Shown: positions 1 to 10,114, numbered from the stretch's first letter. The stretch is 27,196 nt of DNA from Pilasporangium apinafurcum (GCA_001600495.1 BCKE01000015.1:597336-624531); one strand, 5' to 3'. Program-made: numbers and translations. The notes: a model not told the origin generated them from the letters alone.

Positions 1-231
1 ATCGAAGTCGCCTTCTTCGAGGAGTCCTGCCAGCTTTACTGGTGTTATAGGCCCAAGAGGGAGTAGGTGTCTGGTACTTTGGTATCTTTGGCATCTATGA
101 GGATCTCCTTAGGCGCTTCATCCACCCACAACAATTAAAGAAATTAGTGCTGCAGTTCTGCGCACCCCAGCACTACTTGTGGACGTTTGCTGGTTCTCCA
201 ATCTCAACGTGAAGCTATGAAGCGTGCACAT
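1..231 (-). other. possible fragment of a minus-strand gene running off the left edge
   Basis: On the minus strand, two short coding-looking stretches lie in different frames. One (about positions 50-110) reads DEAPKEILIDAKDTK and continues to YSLLG. The other (1-50) reads GPITPVKLAGLLEEGDFD up to the window edge. The second has the spacing of a GYF_2-like motif (GP-hydrophobic-x4-L-x2-LL-x-EG). The two would join as one protein only through a tiny intron or a one-base frame change at about position 50, so the gene model is not resolved. An upstream minus-strand ATG lies near 231. The upstream mitoferrin gene ends at 420 on the same strand, leaving little room for a promoter. This could be a real first exon, a pseudogene or chance. 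Confidence 0.22.
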
Positions 232-419
232 GACGCAAGAAACATCAAAAGCATTACGTCCACTTAGGGTACTCCATACAAAAAAACTCGGTCGTCTATA
301 TATTTCGTTTTTCCCATTTTTGTTCTTGTTGAGTTTTCGCTTCTTCTTTTTGTTTTACAAACTCATTCACGTGATTTCCCAGACATTCCTCGCGCGCTTT
401 CCCTGCGCTTCTGTATCTG

Positions 420-2420
420 TCAATCGTCCGCCAAGCGGTCCAGCGTTTTCTTCAAAACTTCGAAAGTTGTCCAGGAGACTGCCACTGATGGCGCGTGGAC
501 CAGCAAACGCGGGTAAACACCACGGAAGAAGCCTGATAACCCTTCCTGTGCTTTAATCTGCACCAAGGCGTCCATCAGCCCACGGTACTGCAGACGTAAC
601 TTAGGCTCACCTCCTCCAGCCTTCTAGAAGACGCACAACAGAGTTTCAAACTATTTAGATGCATTCATTTGTGAGTAATACAGACAGGATGACTACACTT
701 ACGACTGAATTATTGATTGTGCAGGATTCAGGGACTGTGAGCGCCACGCCTCTTGTCTGTAGCTGCGCACATCGGGTACGAGAAGGACACTAGCGATCAA
801 CATTCACGCACATAATTATAGTAAGCAAAAAGAATTTTCAGTAAAGAACCTGGAGTTCTGGCTTGGACGAAGATGCAGCCGTAATAAATTGACGAGAGCG
901 TACCGACGGATCTTCTTCAACCACCATGGACTGCGTTTGTAGCCGTGTCTTGGCAACATCCAGTGGATTCGTCAACACACCAGCCTACACCAAACCCATT
1001 CAACCGCAAATACTGTAAACACCTTCTGCGCGAGTGATTAAGTGTACAAAACTTGTCCTACCAACGCGCCAGCAGCTGCCCCCGACGTAATATATGCACC
1101 AACGTTCATTTCGCCGCTAGGGTTTAAAATCTTCTTGAAAGTCTCGTTAGCAGAGACCATAATCATACTGCAGTAATATAGCATAATCATTCCATTCGGC
1201 GTTAGTATTCACTAATAAAGCAAATGCATGATAGCAAGATAGCACACCTGTAGGGAAGATTCATGATGAATGTCGTAGGGAAACTAATGTACAGAGCTCG
1301 GACGCCTTCCTGTCTAACAATCTGTATGGAGGATAACAAATCAAATTGTAATGACGATGAGTATAGTAGACGCCAGACGTCAGTATTGCATGCATTTTCA
1401 AGATCCAAGGATACCGTTTTAAAGCAATCCGCCACTCCACTATAGTATCCTAACTGAAGACGCTGCTTAATGACCTATGTACAGATGCAACAAGATGCAA
1501 ACATGGATAATACTAATCGTCATCCACATGCTTGAGTTATGCGTGAAACATCGTTGCACTTACATCCATTGGAGTCATGATCATATCGTGACACACCGTT
1601 GCGCAAACACCCGCAGCACCTGCAATCGTAGTTGCAGTACAAAAATGAGTTCCTCAAGACAACACAACGTAACAAGAAAGAAAAACGCGCCACAAACCAG
1701 AAGCAATGGGTGTATGTTCAGCACTATCAGCACCAAAGAGCTTCTTGGCAGCTTCAAACACCGAAAAATAGATGGCATGTGCGGGTAAACTGGCACCAAG
1801 CATCGTGCTCACTCCTGCGATCCATCGTTAACATCAGTCGCTGCCATGCTCTCAGTATCGTGGCTAAGCTATTGACAATATGATGGGTTTACCTCGAAAT
1901 AAACGCAATGGTCCTTCTTCTGTCACCAGCTTACGCGCTGTTTCTGTGGCTGAGAGATTCAGCGGCTTGCCATTGACAGGACACCGCTGGCACTGCATAT
2001 GCGTCTATAATTGAAAAGTACATCAATACCATGGTTAATATTCCATTCATTCATGCATCCTCTCTCTCCGTTTTACAAATTCATGCACGCCAATACAGGA
2101 ATTCTTCGCAGTTCTAGTTAACTTCGTTGCATATATCCACTTCATTCAAAGCACCAAATACATTCCACGACAGAAAGAAATACACATAAATGTATGGCTA
2201 CAATATCTTCTTCCATATTCAATCACAAAGCACACTACCATTCCACACATATACACTCTTTCGTTCTGTGACTTACTTTGATTGTGTCAATAGGGAAAAT
2301 GGAGACATGTTCGGCCACACCTGCCGCGGAACCCGCGAGCATATGGTGTAGGAACGAACCTTTCTCGGGTGTCCACTCTTCCCAGTCTTCGTCGATGATC
2401 TCCCTACTCATGTCGACCAA
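420..2420 (-). CDS. mitoferrin-like mitochondrial iron carrier (10 exons)
   Basis: This encodes a mitochondrial carrier family protein of about 353 residues, best matched to mitoferrin (MRS3/4, SLC25A28/37), which moves iron across the inner mitochondrial membrane. I spliced ten exons with consistent phases: 2420-2277, 2004-1893, 1814-1698, 1619-1564, 1474-1415, 1321-1248, 1167-1062, 984-850, 756-703 and 623-420. All three carrier repeats carry the P-x-D-x-x-K signature: PIDTIKTHMQ in exons 1-2, PMDVIKQRLQ across exons 4-5, and PLDVAKTRLQ in exon 8. The mitoferrin-like block GASLPAHAIYFS follows the first repeat. Exons 8-10 hold a longer loop than usual (about 50 residues) before the last repeat. 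The start may be the ATG at 2420 or the in-frame ATG at 2411. The protein end is LDRLADD, with a TGA at 420-422. Family identity is firm. Iron as substrate is inferred from similarity to plant and yeast mitoferrins. Confidence 0.9.
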
Positions 2421-3569
2421 AGAAGCCGCTACTGCTGGTCCTCCGCTACGTTCTCTAAAGCAAGGAGCTCCAATACCCTACTGCGACTTTGCCCACAACG
2501 CAAACACCAACCTCCCTTTGAACAACACGCTCGTGGATCTCCCTCAATGAGCAACTTGTTTAGAAGTCATGGGCGAGAAGTAATCGCTTTCCTTAAACCC
2601 GCAAAATTATTAAATATACAAATGAAAAAGAAATACTGCGGATCTAATCATGTTCAAAAGATGCTGTCACGAGATAGGGTAAGAGATCCCCTTAATTGGA
2701 AACAATGCATTTTGATTGGCCTGTTGCGCTTGGCCAGCGGCAGGTCAATGCTAATGGGTGTGTACCAAAAGGAGGATGGGGTCGAACGTGGGTCATGATC
2801 GACGAATTGTAATGGTGAAGGTAGCCAGGAATGGTGGTGATTCCTACTTTTTAAGCCCAATGAATGGCGGACATGGTTGGATCATAGTGTTTAAAGCCTA
2901 TATATATGATTTGGTGGTGCACATTTGATATAAAAATGCGGCGTCTCCGAATGGGATTACTTTTTTACCGACGGTCCAACTAGTTTTACTTGCTTTTACT
3001 CCGATTTAACATGTTCATCATACTTCTTGCGAGTTTTTGTTTCAATTTCGGGAATCATTTTGCTTGTAGCAGAGGAAAATCATGGGTTTTATTGCTGATT
3101 TCAATCCTTTGAACACCCGTATTTATATTTGCTATTAATAAACATGACTGCCCAATACTTCGACGTCCCTACGTGCGTTTCTAGTTGCAGAATCGTTAAC
3201 ATTGCGCCCATAAAGTAAACGCCCGTTAAATATTACTAAAAAGCGACAGTACTTCAAATACACCGAATAACTTGGTAATGGCAATGTTGGTGATCCAGAA
3301 CAATAGCTACATGTTGTTTGTCAACATAGGATCGACGTTACAAATTTTAATGGGCGCGTGTGCCTCGTTTTTCCTTTCCGGAGGTCTAGCTGCTGCGCAA
3401 TTATAATATTTCCTGAGAAACAAAACGATGCAATGCAAGACGATTGGCGATCAAATTTGAAGAAATCACACTTCATGTCAGTTGGGTTTTATCCAAAAAG
3501 AAAAAACCACAACAAAAACACATTGCTGTGTGTTTAGTAATCTATTAACCCAATAACCTAAATACCGGG
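2421..3569. other. about 1.1 kb without a recognisable gene
   Basis: No convincing coding exon was found on either strand. Short open frames (2547-2798 +, 2654-2860 -) have no family resemblance. The segment next to the mitoferrin start contains CCAAT motifs: ATTGG at 2715-2719, which reads GGCCAATC on the minus strand, and CCAAT at 2857-2861. These may belong to that gene's promoter. The rest is moderately AT-rich and looks like unique, non-repetitive spacer. Confidence 0.4.
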
Positions 3570-4073
3570 ATGGGGAAATGGGCTTTTAACATAGGGAGGC
3601 AAGAGACAAGACATTGTAGATCCGTCAACCAGCGTCACATAATCACATCCCGCATTTTATCCTGTAGGATCCGCGAAACAAATGATAAGGATGCTTTAGC
3701 ATCGATATTAGCTGGATCCACATGTCAGGGGATCGCCAGTGTAGACGCATCGTTAAATAGCACCATCAAAAAAAAAAACGCGATATCCCCAACCCCCAGC
3801 ACTGCCGATTGGTATTGCCGATCCCTTGACGAGCTAAATCAAGCTTTCGCAGCTTCTGGCTTGCTGGATAAAGTGGCCAAGGATCCAAAACAACCTTCTC
3901 TGCTCTTCCAACGCGTCTCAAGGACCTTAACTCTCAAATTTAACGTAAGTGCAAACACCACAATATGGTTCACGTATTTTGTCGTTCCCGAATATGCAGG
4001 ATATTTCCAGACGATTTCGATTGCAGAAACCCCCATAAATCATCTGCATGCACCTCTGGAACGCGAATTGTAA
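3570..4073 (+). CDS. doubtful 167-residue ORF overlapping the 3' end of the IMPACT-family gene
   Basis: This frame stays open for 167 codons and its middle looks somewhat protein-like (SLDELNQAFAASGLLDKVAK). A strong donor (GTAAGTG) sits at 3942, so if it is real the coding part may end there and splice onward. No downstream acceptor or exon could be recognised. A run of ten A residues lies near 3769-3778. The last 104 bases are antisense to the end of the 3970-4668 gene. I recognise no domain. It may be a hypothetical gene fragment, an old transposon remnant, or chance. Confidence 0.2.
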   Translation: MGKWAFNIGRQETRHCRSVNQRHIITSRILSCRIRETNDKDALASILAGSTCQGIASVDASLNSTIKKKNAISPTPSTADWYCRSLDELNQAFAASGLLDKVAKDPKQPSLLFQRVSRTLTLKFNVSANTTIWFTYFVVPEYAGYFQTISIAETPINHLHAPLEREL

Positions 4074-4668
4074 ATTCGGCGCTGTCCTGGAACTGCTGTG
4101 CCACAATCTCGCCAAGAAACTTGCCACATCCGTGTTTAATGACATCTATATACGCAAATGACGTTCGCAGATGCAGCATCTTCGTCGGTACCCTCTCAAT
4201 GATCTCGGCCTGTTGCAAACACTCTTGAGCAGCTGCCCCATATGCACGAATGAGTCCCCCTGTGCCGAGTTTCGTTCCGCCAAAGATCCGCGAGACTACT
4301 AAACAAACGTCCACGAGCTCTGCGCGTTGTAATGCCACTAAGATCGGTTTCCCCGCAGTGTGGTGTGGTTCTCCATCATCGGAACACTGCTCCCTGCCAT
4401 CATGAGTCGTGTACGCAAAACAGTGATGACATGCACTTGGGAACTTAGCGTGTTGATGCGCCAGTAGCTCCCGCACTTGCATGGGGGTGTTGGATGTAGC
4501 GTCTGTCTGGTCATGGTCGTCGTGATCGACAGTAATGGGCCATGCGGCTGCGATGAAGCGCGAGCCCTTCCGTTTCGCGATTTCATATTCTATGCGCCGA
4601 CCAATGGTCTTCATGTCTTGCAGTGCGTCACGTATCACCAGCACCAATTGGAAATGGAGCGCCATCAC
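3970..4668 (-). CDS. IMPACT/YigZ (UPF0029) family protein
   Basis: This is a single-exon gene of 232 residues. The core is typical of the UPF0029/IMPACT N-terminal fold: KGSRFIAAAWP near residue 35, then HHCFAYTT, the hallmark SDDGEPHHTAGKPIL, and SRIFGGTKLGTGGLIRAYG. Eukaryotic IMPACT (yeast YIH1) carries an N-terminal RWD domain that binds GCN1 and restrains GCN2 signalling. That domain is absent here, so the architecture resembles bacterial YigZ. A regulatory role in translation should not be assumed. Start choice is open: ATG 4668, 4665 or the in-frame ATG at 4614 (MKTIGRR), which would give 214 residues. The gene is divergent from the first aminoacylase gene, with about 170 bp between the starts. 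It ends with TGA at 3970-3972. Confidence 0.88.
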   Translation of the reverse strand: MMALHFQLVLVIRDALQDMKTIGRRIEYEIAKRKGSRFIAAAWPITVDHDDHDQTDATSNTPMQVRELLAHQHAKFPSACHHCFAYTTHDGREQCSDDGEPHHTAGKPILVALQRAELVDVCLVVSRIFGGTKLGTGGLIRAYGAAAQECLQQAEIIERVPTKMLHLRTSFAYIDVIKHGCGKFLGEIVAQQFQDSAEFTIRVPEVHADDLWGFLQSKSSGNILHIRERQNT

Positions 4669-4705
4669 TTCGTTTTACGTAGAGCTGTGCTAATTTTAAA
4701 GGTAT

Positions 4706-4741
4706 ATAGCCGTATTTTACTGGAACATAGCGGTATTTTAC
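4706..4741. promoter_or_regulatory. 15-bp near-direct repeat in a divergent promoter
   Basis: ATAGCCGTATTTTAC at 4706-4720 is repeated with one mismatch as ATAGCGGTATTTTAC at 4727-4741, exactly 21 bp apart (two helical turns). It sits between the divergent IMPACT-family gene and the first aminoacylase gene, about 100 bp upstream of the latter's ATG. Such spacing would suit a pair of protein sites on one DNA face. Function is inferred from position only. Confidence 0.35.
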
Positions 4742-4841
4742 GAAATTATACCAGGCTTTATTTTGATATGCATGAAATTTCTCTCGGCTTACAATTTGCC
4801 AGTCGACAAAAGAGGGCAAAGAAGCAAAGCTGCATCACAAC

Positions 4842-6716
4842 ATGGCGGAACGGAAAGATGCAGTCACGCGCTTTTTGGAGCTTCTGCGCATCCGCACAGT
4901 CAGCGGTGATGGACCGAAAGGAAGTTATCAGCAGGTGCTGTTGTTTGCATGTATATTTGTAATTTGAATCCCATATTTTGACTCAGACGATGGGTACATG
5001 GTCTACATTGTGGCAACGGAATGGATGCATGAGTAGTGTGCCGACTGGCTTCGTGCGTATTTGGAAGAAGGTATGAGCTTCTCATTATAATTGCCTTTGC
5101 TAGCAATAATAGGCAATCAGATGTTTAGAATGAACTTATTCTAATTGCGTTTTGTGCGTATTATTACGGCACGCGTGTGTAGTGGGACTAACTGTGCAGG
5201 TGTTCGCTCCAGTCGAGAACAAACCCATTGTATTGGTATGTATTTCGACAATAACACTGTTGTAGGAGCTTGGCTATGTGTATTGATCAGTGGTGATGGC
5301 TTATGGTGTATTGTTTAGGCGACATGGAGTGGGGAAGACACGACGCTTCCTTCGATCCTATTGAATTCGCACTATGATGTCGTGCCAGCGCTGAGAAAAC
5401 ACTGGCAATATGATCCATTCGATGTATATAAGCTATTATTCAATCGCTTTCGTATTATAACAGAGCATTAATATTTGTCCTTTGTTAATGCACACATGCT
5501 TGACAGGCTAAAGTGTTGGAAGATGGTCGAATCTATGGACGTGGAACTCAGGATATGAAAAGTGTTGCAATTCAATATGTGGAAGCTGTTTACCAACTGA
5601 AATCGAGGGGCTTTGTACCTAAACGCAACATTCATCTCTTATTTGTGCCCGACGAAGAAATTGGGGGGACTGATGGTATGGAGCAGTTCCTAGTCAGTGA
5701 GCAATTCAAGGCGATCCAGCCCATCGAATTAGCTTTTGACGAGGGCATCGCCAATCCCGCCGATGCATTCACGGTGTTTTATGGTGAGCGAGTGCCGTGG
5801 TGGTTCTACATCAAAGCGCAAGGTCCCACGGGACATGGCAGTCGCTTTATCAAAGACACTGCCACTGCCAAGATCATTGAAGTGTGCAACAAGGTAGGTT
5901 TAAAAAGTTGTACTCTTCGGGTTTGTATATGGAACTGAACGAGCTGATTATATTATGCTAATTGTTTGGAACAGGCACTGGCATTTCGCGAAGAACAAGA
6001 GGCTGCGTTGAATGTAGATCCTGGCTGCAGACACGGCGATATGAAGAAGCGCACTCTTGGGGACGTGACGACCGTCAATCTTACTGTATTGGAAAGCGGT
6101 GTGTCGACCGACGGTGGTAAGACCCACGCTCTCAATGTGATTCCGACGGAAGCAATCGCGGGCTTCGATGTTCGAATCTCGCCGTCGATGGATTTGAAGG
6201 TGTTTGAGGTACGTTAAATTAGTTTTTATTTGCTTAGTGCGCATTTTACTGGCACTTTTAGCATGTACGCGATGGTGGTAATTGTAGGCCATGCTAGATG
6301 AGTGGTGTTCTGCGGAGGGTTTGTCATGGGAGTTTGCCTCCTGGTGGAAAAACCCATTGAAGGAGCATTACACGACTTCGGCGGATGATAGTAACATTTG
6401 GTGGAAACTCTTCAAGACATCCTGTGAGGTATGTTTGGTCTATTTTATAACACGCGAACTTATAATTTGACAACTGACCTGATGATGCACATGATCAAAG
6501 AAATTTGGTGTTCCAGTTCAAGCGGAAGTTTTTCCAGCGGCTACCGATAGTCGGTTCTTACGTCAGATTGGCATCCCTTCGTTTGGGTTCTCTCCGATGA
6601 ACAAGACCGAGATTTTGCTGCACGAACACAATGAATACGTGCACAAGGACACGTTTCTGAGAGGCATTGATGTCTACGTGGCCGTATTTCAAGATCTATT
6701 CACGTATGTCGCGTAA
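4842..6716 (+). CDS. aminoacylase-1 (N-acyl-L-amino-acid amidohydrolase), copy 1
   Basis: This is an M20-family zinc metallopeptidase that hydrolyses N-acyl amino acids to free amino acid plus carboxylate in the cytosol; no signal peptide is visible. Eight exons join in phase to 420 residues: 4842-4934, 5037-5070, 5183-5235, 5319-5423, 5507-5893, 5975-6208, 6288-6428 and 6501-6716. Human ACY1 has 408 residues. Metal and catalytic motifs are intact: NSHYDVVP (H78, D80), GRGTQDMK (D111), FVPDEEIGG (E145/E146), FDEGIANP (E174) and LLHEHNE (H390/H392). The ACY1-specific blocks TVFYGER.PWW, TGHGSRFI and THALNVIP are also present. This rules out the related carnosinase/CNDP group. The ATG is preceded by CACAAC and begins MAERKDAVTRF. 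A second intact copy lies 930 bp downstream. Confidence 0.94.
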
Positions 6717-7027
6717 CTTGTTGATAATGGCAGGGAACTATAGACTTTTTGCGCGAAAGCAAGTATGATTTTTGCACCAACAAGAAAAAATATACAGCTC
6801 CTTCTAATAAAAAAATGCTTGTTCATCATGATATAGCGATAGTATACTATATAGATTGCCACTTATAGCCAGCTAAGACAACAACGTTCAGCAATTCTTT
6901 CTCGTTGGGCTGGCAAAAGGCGGCTCGTTCGTTGGAGTGGTAGGCACTTCTTCAAGGGAAGAATCATGTCTGGATACGAAGTTGGAATCGAAGGAAGAAC
7001 TCTAGCTATAGGCACTTGTTTATGTAG

Positions 7028-7261
7028 GCATTAGCGTTCCGTTGGGGACATGAAAAGACGTTGGTCACTAGCGCAGGCTTCAAACATAAGGATACAAAGG
7101 AGAAGAAAATTGGGGATGTCGCGATGATCAACTGTACAGTCCTGAATTATGGTGTTTCTGTTAACTGTGACAAGATTCATACAATAAACGCGATCTCGAT
7201 CGAAGCTACCACCGACTTTGACGTTCGCATTTCGCCCACTTTGGACATTGAACAGTTCAAA
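7028..7261 (+). pseudogene. solitary aminoacylase exon 6 (remnant of a third copy)
   Basis: This block aligns along its whole length with exon 6 of both flanking aminoacylase genes and is exactly 234 nt, as in those genes. It is still open, with an acceptor TAG before it and a donor GTATG after it. It reads ALAFR at the start and FDVRISP near the end. Conserved positions have drifted: THALNVIP has become HTINAIS, and the STDGGK loop has become SVNCDK. I could not find exons 1-5 or 7-8 between 6717 and 7646. The simplest reading is the last visible part of a middle tandem copy, or one exon duplicated alone by unequal exchange. Splicing into a neighbouring transcript is possible but not shown. 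Confidence 0.82.
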
Positions 7262-7556
7262 GTATGTTTTATTTTTCTCTATGCTTCTATAAATCTGCAA
7301 TGGTCAACATCCAGTGTCAGGTCAACGTTATACGGCAGATGTGTTTTTGATGGTAAACCGTAACAATTGCGTGGGTAGATCATCAGCAATCGCACAAACT
7401 CAGAAGATGACATAGCTGGAATGCACTTTGAAAGTACGAACACACCGAGAAGTGACAGCTTGTCGACTTGAGGAAGAAGAATTCCATTGAGCAAAAATGC
7501 TCATGCATTTCAAACAGCTCAAGAGCCATGTTGTTCAATACATACTTCAATACATA

Positions 7557-7577
7557 ATACCGGTTATCTACCGGTAT
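7557..7577. promoter_or_regulatory. 8-bp inverted repeat upstream of aminoacylase copy 2
   Basis: ATACCGGT at 7557-7564 and ACCGGTAT at 7570-7577 are perfect inverted arms around a 5-base spacer (TATCT). The dyad centre lies about 80 bp before the ATG at 7647, so it may be a binding site for a dimeric factor or a small hairpin in the 5' UTR. Copy 1 has no equivalent at this place. Confidence 0.35.
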
Positions 7578-7646
7578 ATTGTCATTGATGTGTCATCTTC
7601 TTGATGAGTGTCATTTTGGAAAACAAGCTCATCATTCCCAACGAAG

Positions 7647-9485
7647 ATGACAGAGAGAAAAGATGCCATCACGCGGTTCCTGGAGTTCCTGCGCTTCCGC
7701 ACGATCAGCAGTGAAGGACCCAGTGGAATCTATCAAGAGGTGAAATTACTTGACTAGGTTTTCATGCTGTTGGTGCCTGCCAAGAATGCTGCGGTAGAGA
7801 CTAAAGTGTTGTTATTGTGTCTTGACTTGTAGTGTGCGAATTGGTTGCGCGATTATCTTGAAGAAAGTGGGTAGAATCACAACAATGATTGTATTTTGCT
7901 TTTATATCGTAAAGCTGCTATGGATTATTGACAGCGTTTTATGTATCTGCAATTTGCGTTAGTTGGTCTAAGTGTGACGGTGTTTTCGCCCATAGAGAAC
8001 AAGCCCATTGTTCTGGTACAACCGATAGTCGTCAATGTAAATGTTGAAGGCAATTGGCTGATATGCACTTCTGCCGTATATTGTGTAGGCGACATGGCAT
8101 GGAGAAGACTCAAAGCTGCCAGGGATTATACTCAATTCCCATTACGATGTTGTTCCTGTTATGCGTGAACACTGGACAGATGATCCCTTCGATGTGAGCC
8201 GTTGATTGTGAAAATCCATGTACTACTACCTATACTTGTGTATTAATGTATTGCTGTCTTCGAATTTGTAGGCAAAAGTGCTGGAAAATGGTCAGATTTA
8301 CGGCCGTGGCACACAGGATATGAAAAGCGTCTGCATCCAATACGTCGAAGCCGTGTACAAGCTGAAATCCAACGGCTTTGTGCCCAAGCGCAACATTTAC
8401 CTTTTGTTTGTGCCCGATGAAGAAATCGGTGGTGCACAAGGGATGGAAGAGTTTCTGCTGACGGAACAATTCAAAGCAATTCAACCTTTAGCGTTCGCGT
8501 TCGATGAAGGGCTCGCAAATCCAAAGGATGCCTTTACGGTTTTTTACGGTGAGCGTGCGCCGTGGTGGTTCTATGTGAAGGCGGAGGGCCCCACTGGTCA
8601 TGGTAGTCGCTTCATTAAGAACACGGCGACGTCCAAAATCATCGATATTTGCAATAAGGTTGATGATGATGACACAAAGTTATGTAAACTTTACTTTCTT
8701 GTAGCTAACACACTATATTTTTTTCCTATGCATTAGGCGTTAGCTTTCCGTGAAGAACAAGAGAAGCTGCTGGAAGCTGACACGGGCTGCAAACATGGCG
8801 ATATGAAGAAGAAGAAACTCGGAGATGTCACAACAGTCAATATTACGGCACTAAAGAGCGGAGTGTCCACTGACGGCGGCAAGACGCACGCGTTGAATGT
8901 TATCCCAACCGAAGCCATTGCTGGTTTTGACGCCCGTATCTCTCCGAAACTGGATATTGAAAAGTTTAAGGTAGAGTGTCTTTTTTTATTATTCAAGGCT
9001 GCTTTTCGTATTTTTGTAAAGTGAATGATTTGGCTTTTGGTGTAGGCGATGCTTGATGAGTGGTGCTCTGCGGAGGGTGTCTCATGGGAATTCACATCGT
9101 GGACGAACCCATTTTTCCAGCACTATACTACGAAATTGGATGAAAGTAACGAATGGTGGACGCTATTTAAGGGCTCATGCGAGGTAAGCTACGTTCACCA
9201 CCAATATTATCGCTTACAGAATCAAGTAAGTCATGTACTAATTGACATTGCCTGCTTTAAATTTCTCTGCAGAAACTTGACATCCCAATCGAAACGGAAG
9301 TGTTCCCAGCAGCGACGGACAGCCGATTTCTTCGCAAAGTTGGGATCCCAGCACTCGGGTTCTCACCGATGAACAAAACTGAAATTTTGCTTCATGAGCA
9401 CAACGAATGCCTGCATAAAGACACGTTCCTTCGTGGAATCGACGTCTATGTGGCTATTTTTCAAGATATGTTTGTGCACGTCTAA
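7647..9485 (+). CDS. aminoacylase-1 (N-acyl-L-amino-acid amidohydrolase), copy 2
   Basis: This is a paralogue of the gene at 4842-6716 with the same eight-exon plan: 7647-7739, 7833-7866, 7963-8015, 8089-8193, 8272-8658, 8737-8970, 9046-9183 and 9273-9485. It encodes 418 residues. The first six exons have the same lengths as in copy 1, and exons 7 and 8 are each one codon shorter. All metal ligands are kept: NSHYDVVP, GRGTQDMK, FVPDEEIGG, FDEGLANP and LLHEHNE. The protein starts MTERKDAITRF and ends DMFVHV. Intron sequences have diverged fully while exons stay close, so the duplication is not very recent and both copies are under constraint. Acyl-group preference cannot be read from the sequence. 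Confidence 0.94.
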
Positions 9486-9576
9486 GCCGGGAAAATAGGA
9501 TGAGATGAACTGCATGTAAGAGTGACAAGTCAATTGCAGTAGCTTCGTGTAGATGAGTCGTAGACAGTGTGAGGGA

Positions 9577-10114
9577 TCAGCTCCTGATGGGCACAGAGAA
9601 CCCAGTCGAATGCACGCTTAGAGTACCATCACAACGACTTTCGCCTTCTTGCTTCCTTTCTTCTTTAGCACCTTCCTCTCTTCCATCAAACCTTAGTTCG
9701 ATGTTGAAGTTACCAGCTCGCTGAAAATAGTAGGGAAGGGATTGCGTTGTGATTCCCATTCTTCTTCTGGGCATGAGGATGCGATTGTGGGGGAGTGATT
9801 GAATTGGGTATGACGTTCTTCATATAAGTAATTATCGAACCATGAATGACCATAAATCTTCCCTATAGATAGCCTGACAAAATCATAGAGAAGAATCTGG
9901 TCAGTTCGTGTGTCAAGCCACTGTTTCACTGGGGCTGTTGGATTAGTTTCACAGAATGGGACCATCATCCATTACCTTATAGAAAGTAGAAATCACTTCA
10001 AATTGCTCGAACCTTCCTGACGTTTCTCTTGGGAATGGAACAAATGTTCGTCTGTGGTACGAGATCACTCTAAATCTATCAATAGCTTTACAAGTGCACA
10101 TTCTCTTTTCTACG
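9577..10114 (-). other. possible unrecognised spliced gene
   Basis: Three consecutive minus-strand stretches look protein-coding but lie in different frames. From an acceptor TTTCAG at 10115, the first reads VEKRMCTCKAIDRFRV and continues to STFYKVMDD (10114 to about 9963). The second reads PVKQWLDTRTDQILLYDFVR and continues to SWFDNYLYEER (from 9934). The third follows an acceptor TTTTCAG and reads RAGNFNIELRFDGREEG to a TGA at 9577. The gap between the first two would need an intron of only about 28 nt, and the phase between the last two is not satisfied by an obvious donor. It may be a decayed gene or one whose splice sites I misplace. I recognise no domain. The rest of 9486-10433 holds nothing I can identify. 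Confidence 0.3.

Noticed and set aside
60-100. RxLR-type or other host-targeting effector motif in the pseudoprotease (residue numbers of the 10434-11738 protein, near QRIQLRGSF)
   Set aside because: The spacing is R-x-x-L-R, not R-x-L-R, and there is no downstream EER. Calling it an effector motif would be overreach.
224-556. 110-residue plus-strand ORF
   Set aside because: It overlaps antisense the last exon of the mitoferrin gene and has a low-complexity Phe/Leu-rich composition.
4842-9485. Carnosinase / Cys-Gly dipeptidase (CNDP/DUG1) identity for the M20 genes
   Set aside because: The blocks TVFYGER, TGHGSRFI and LLHEHNE, and the 420-residue length, match aminoacylase-1 rather than CNDP.
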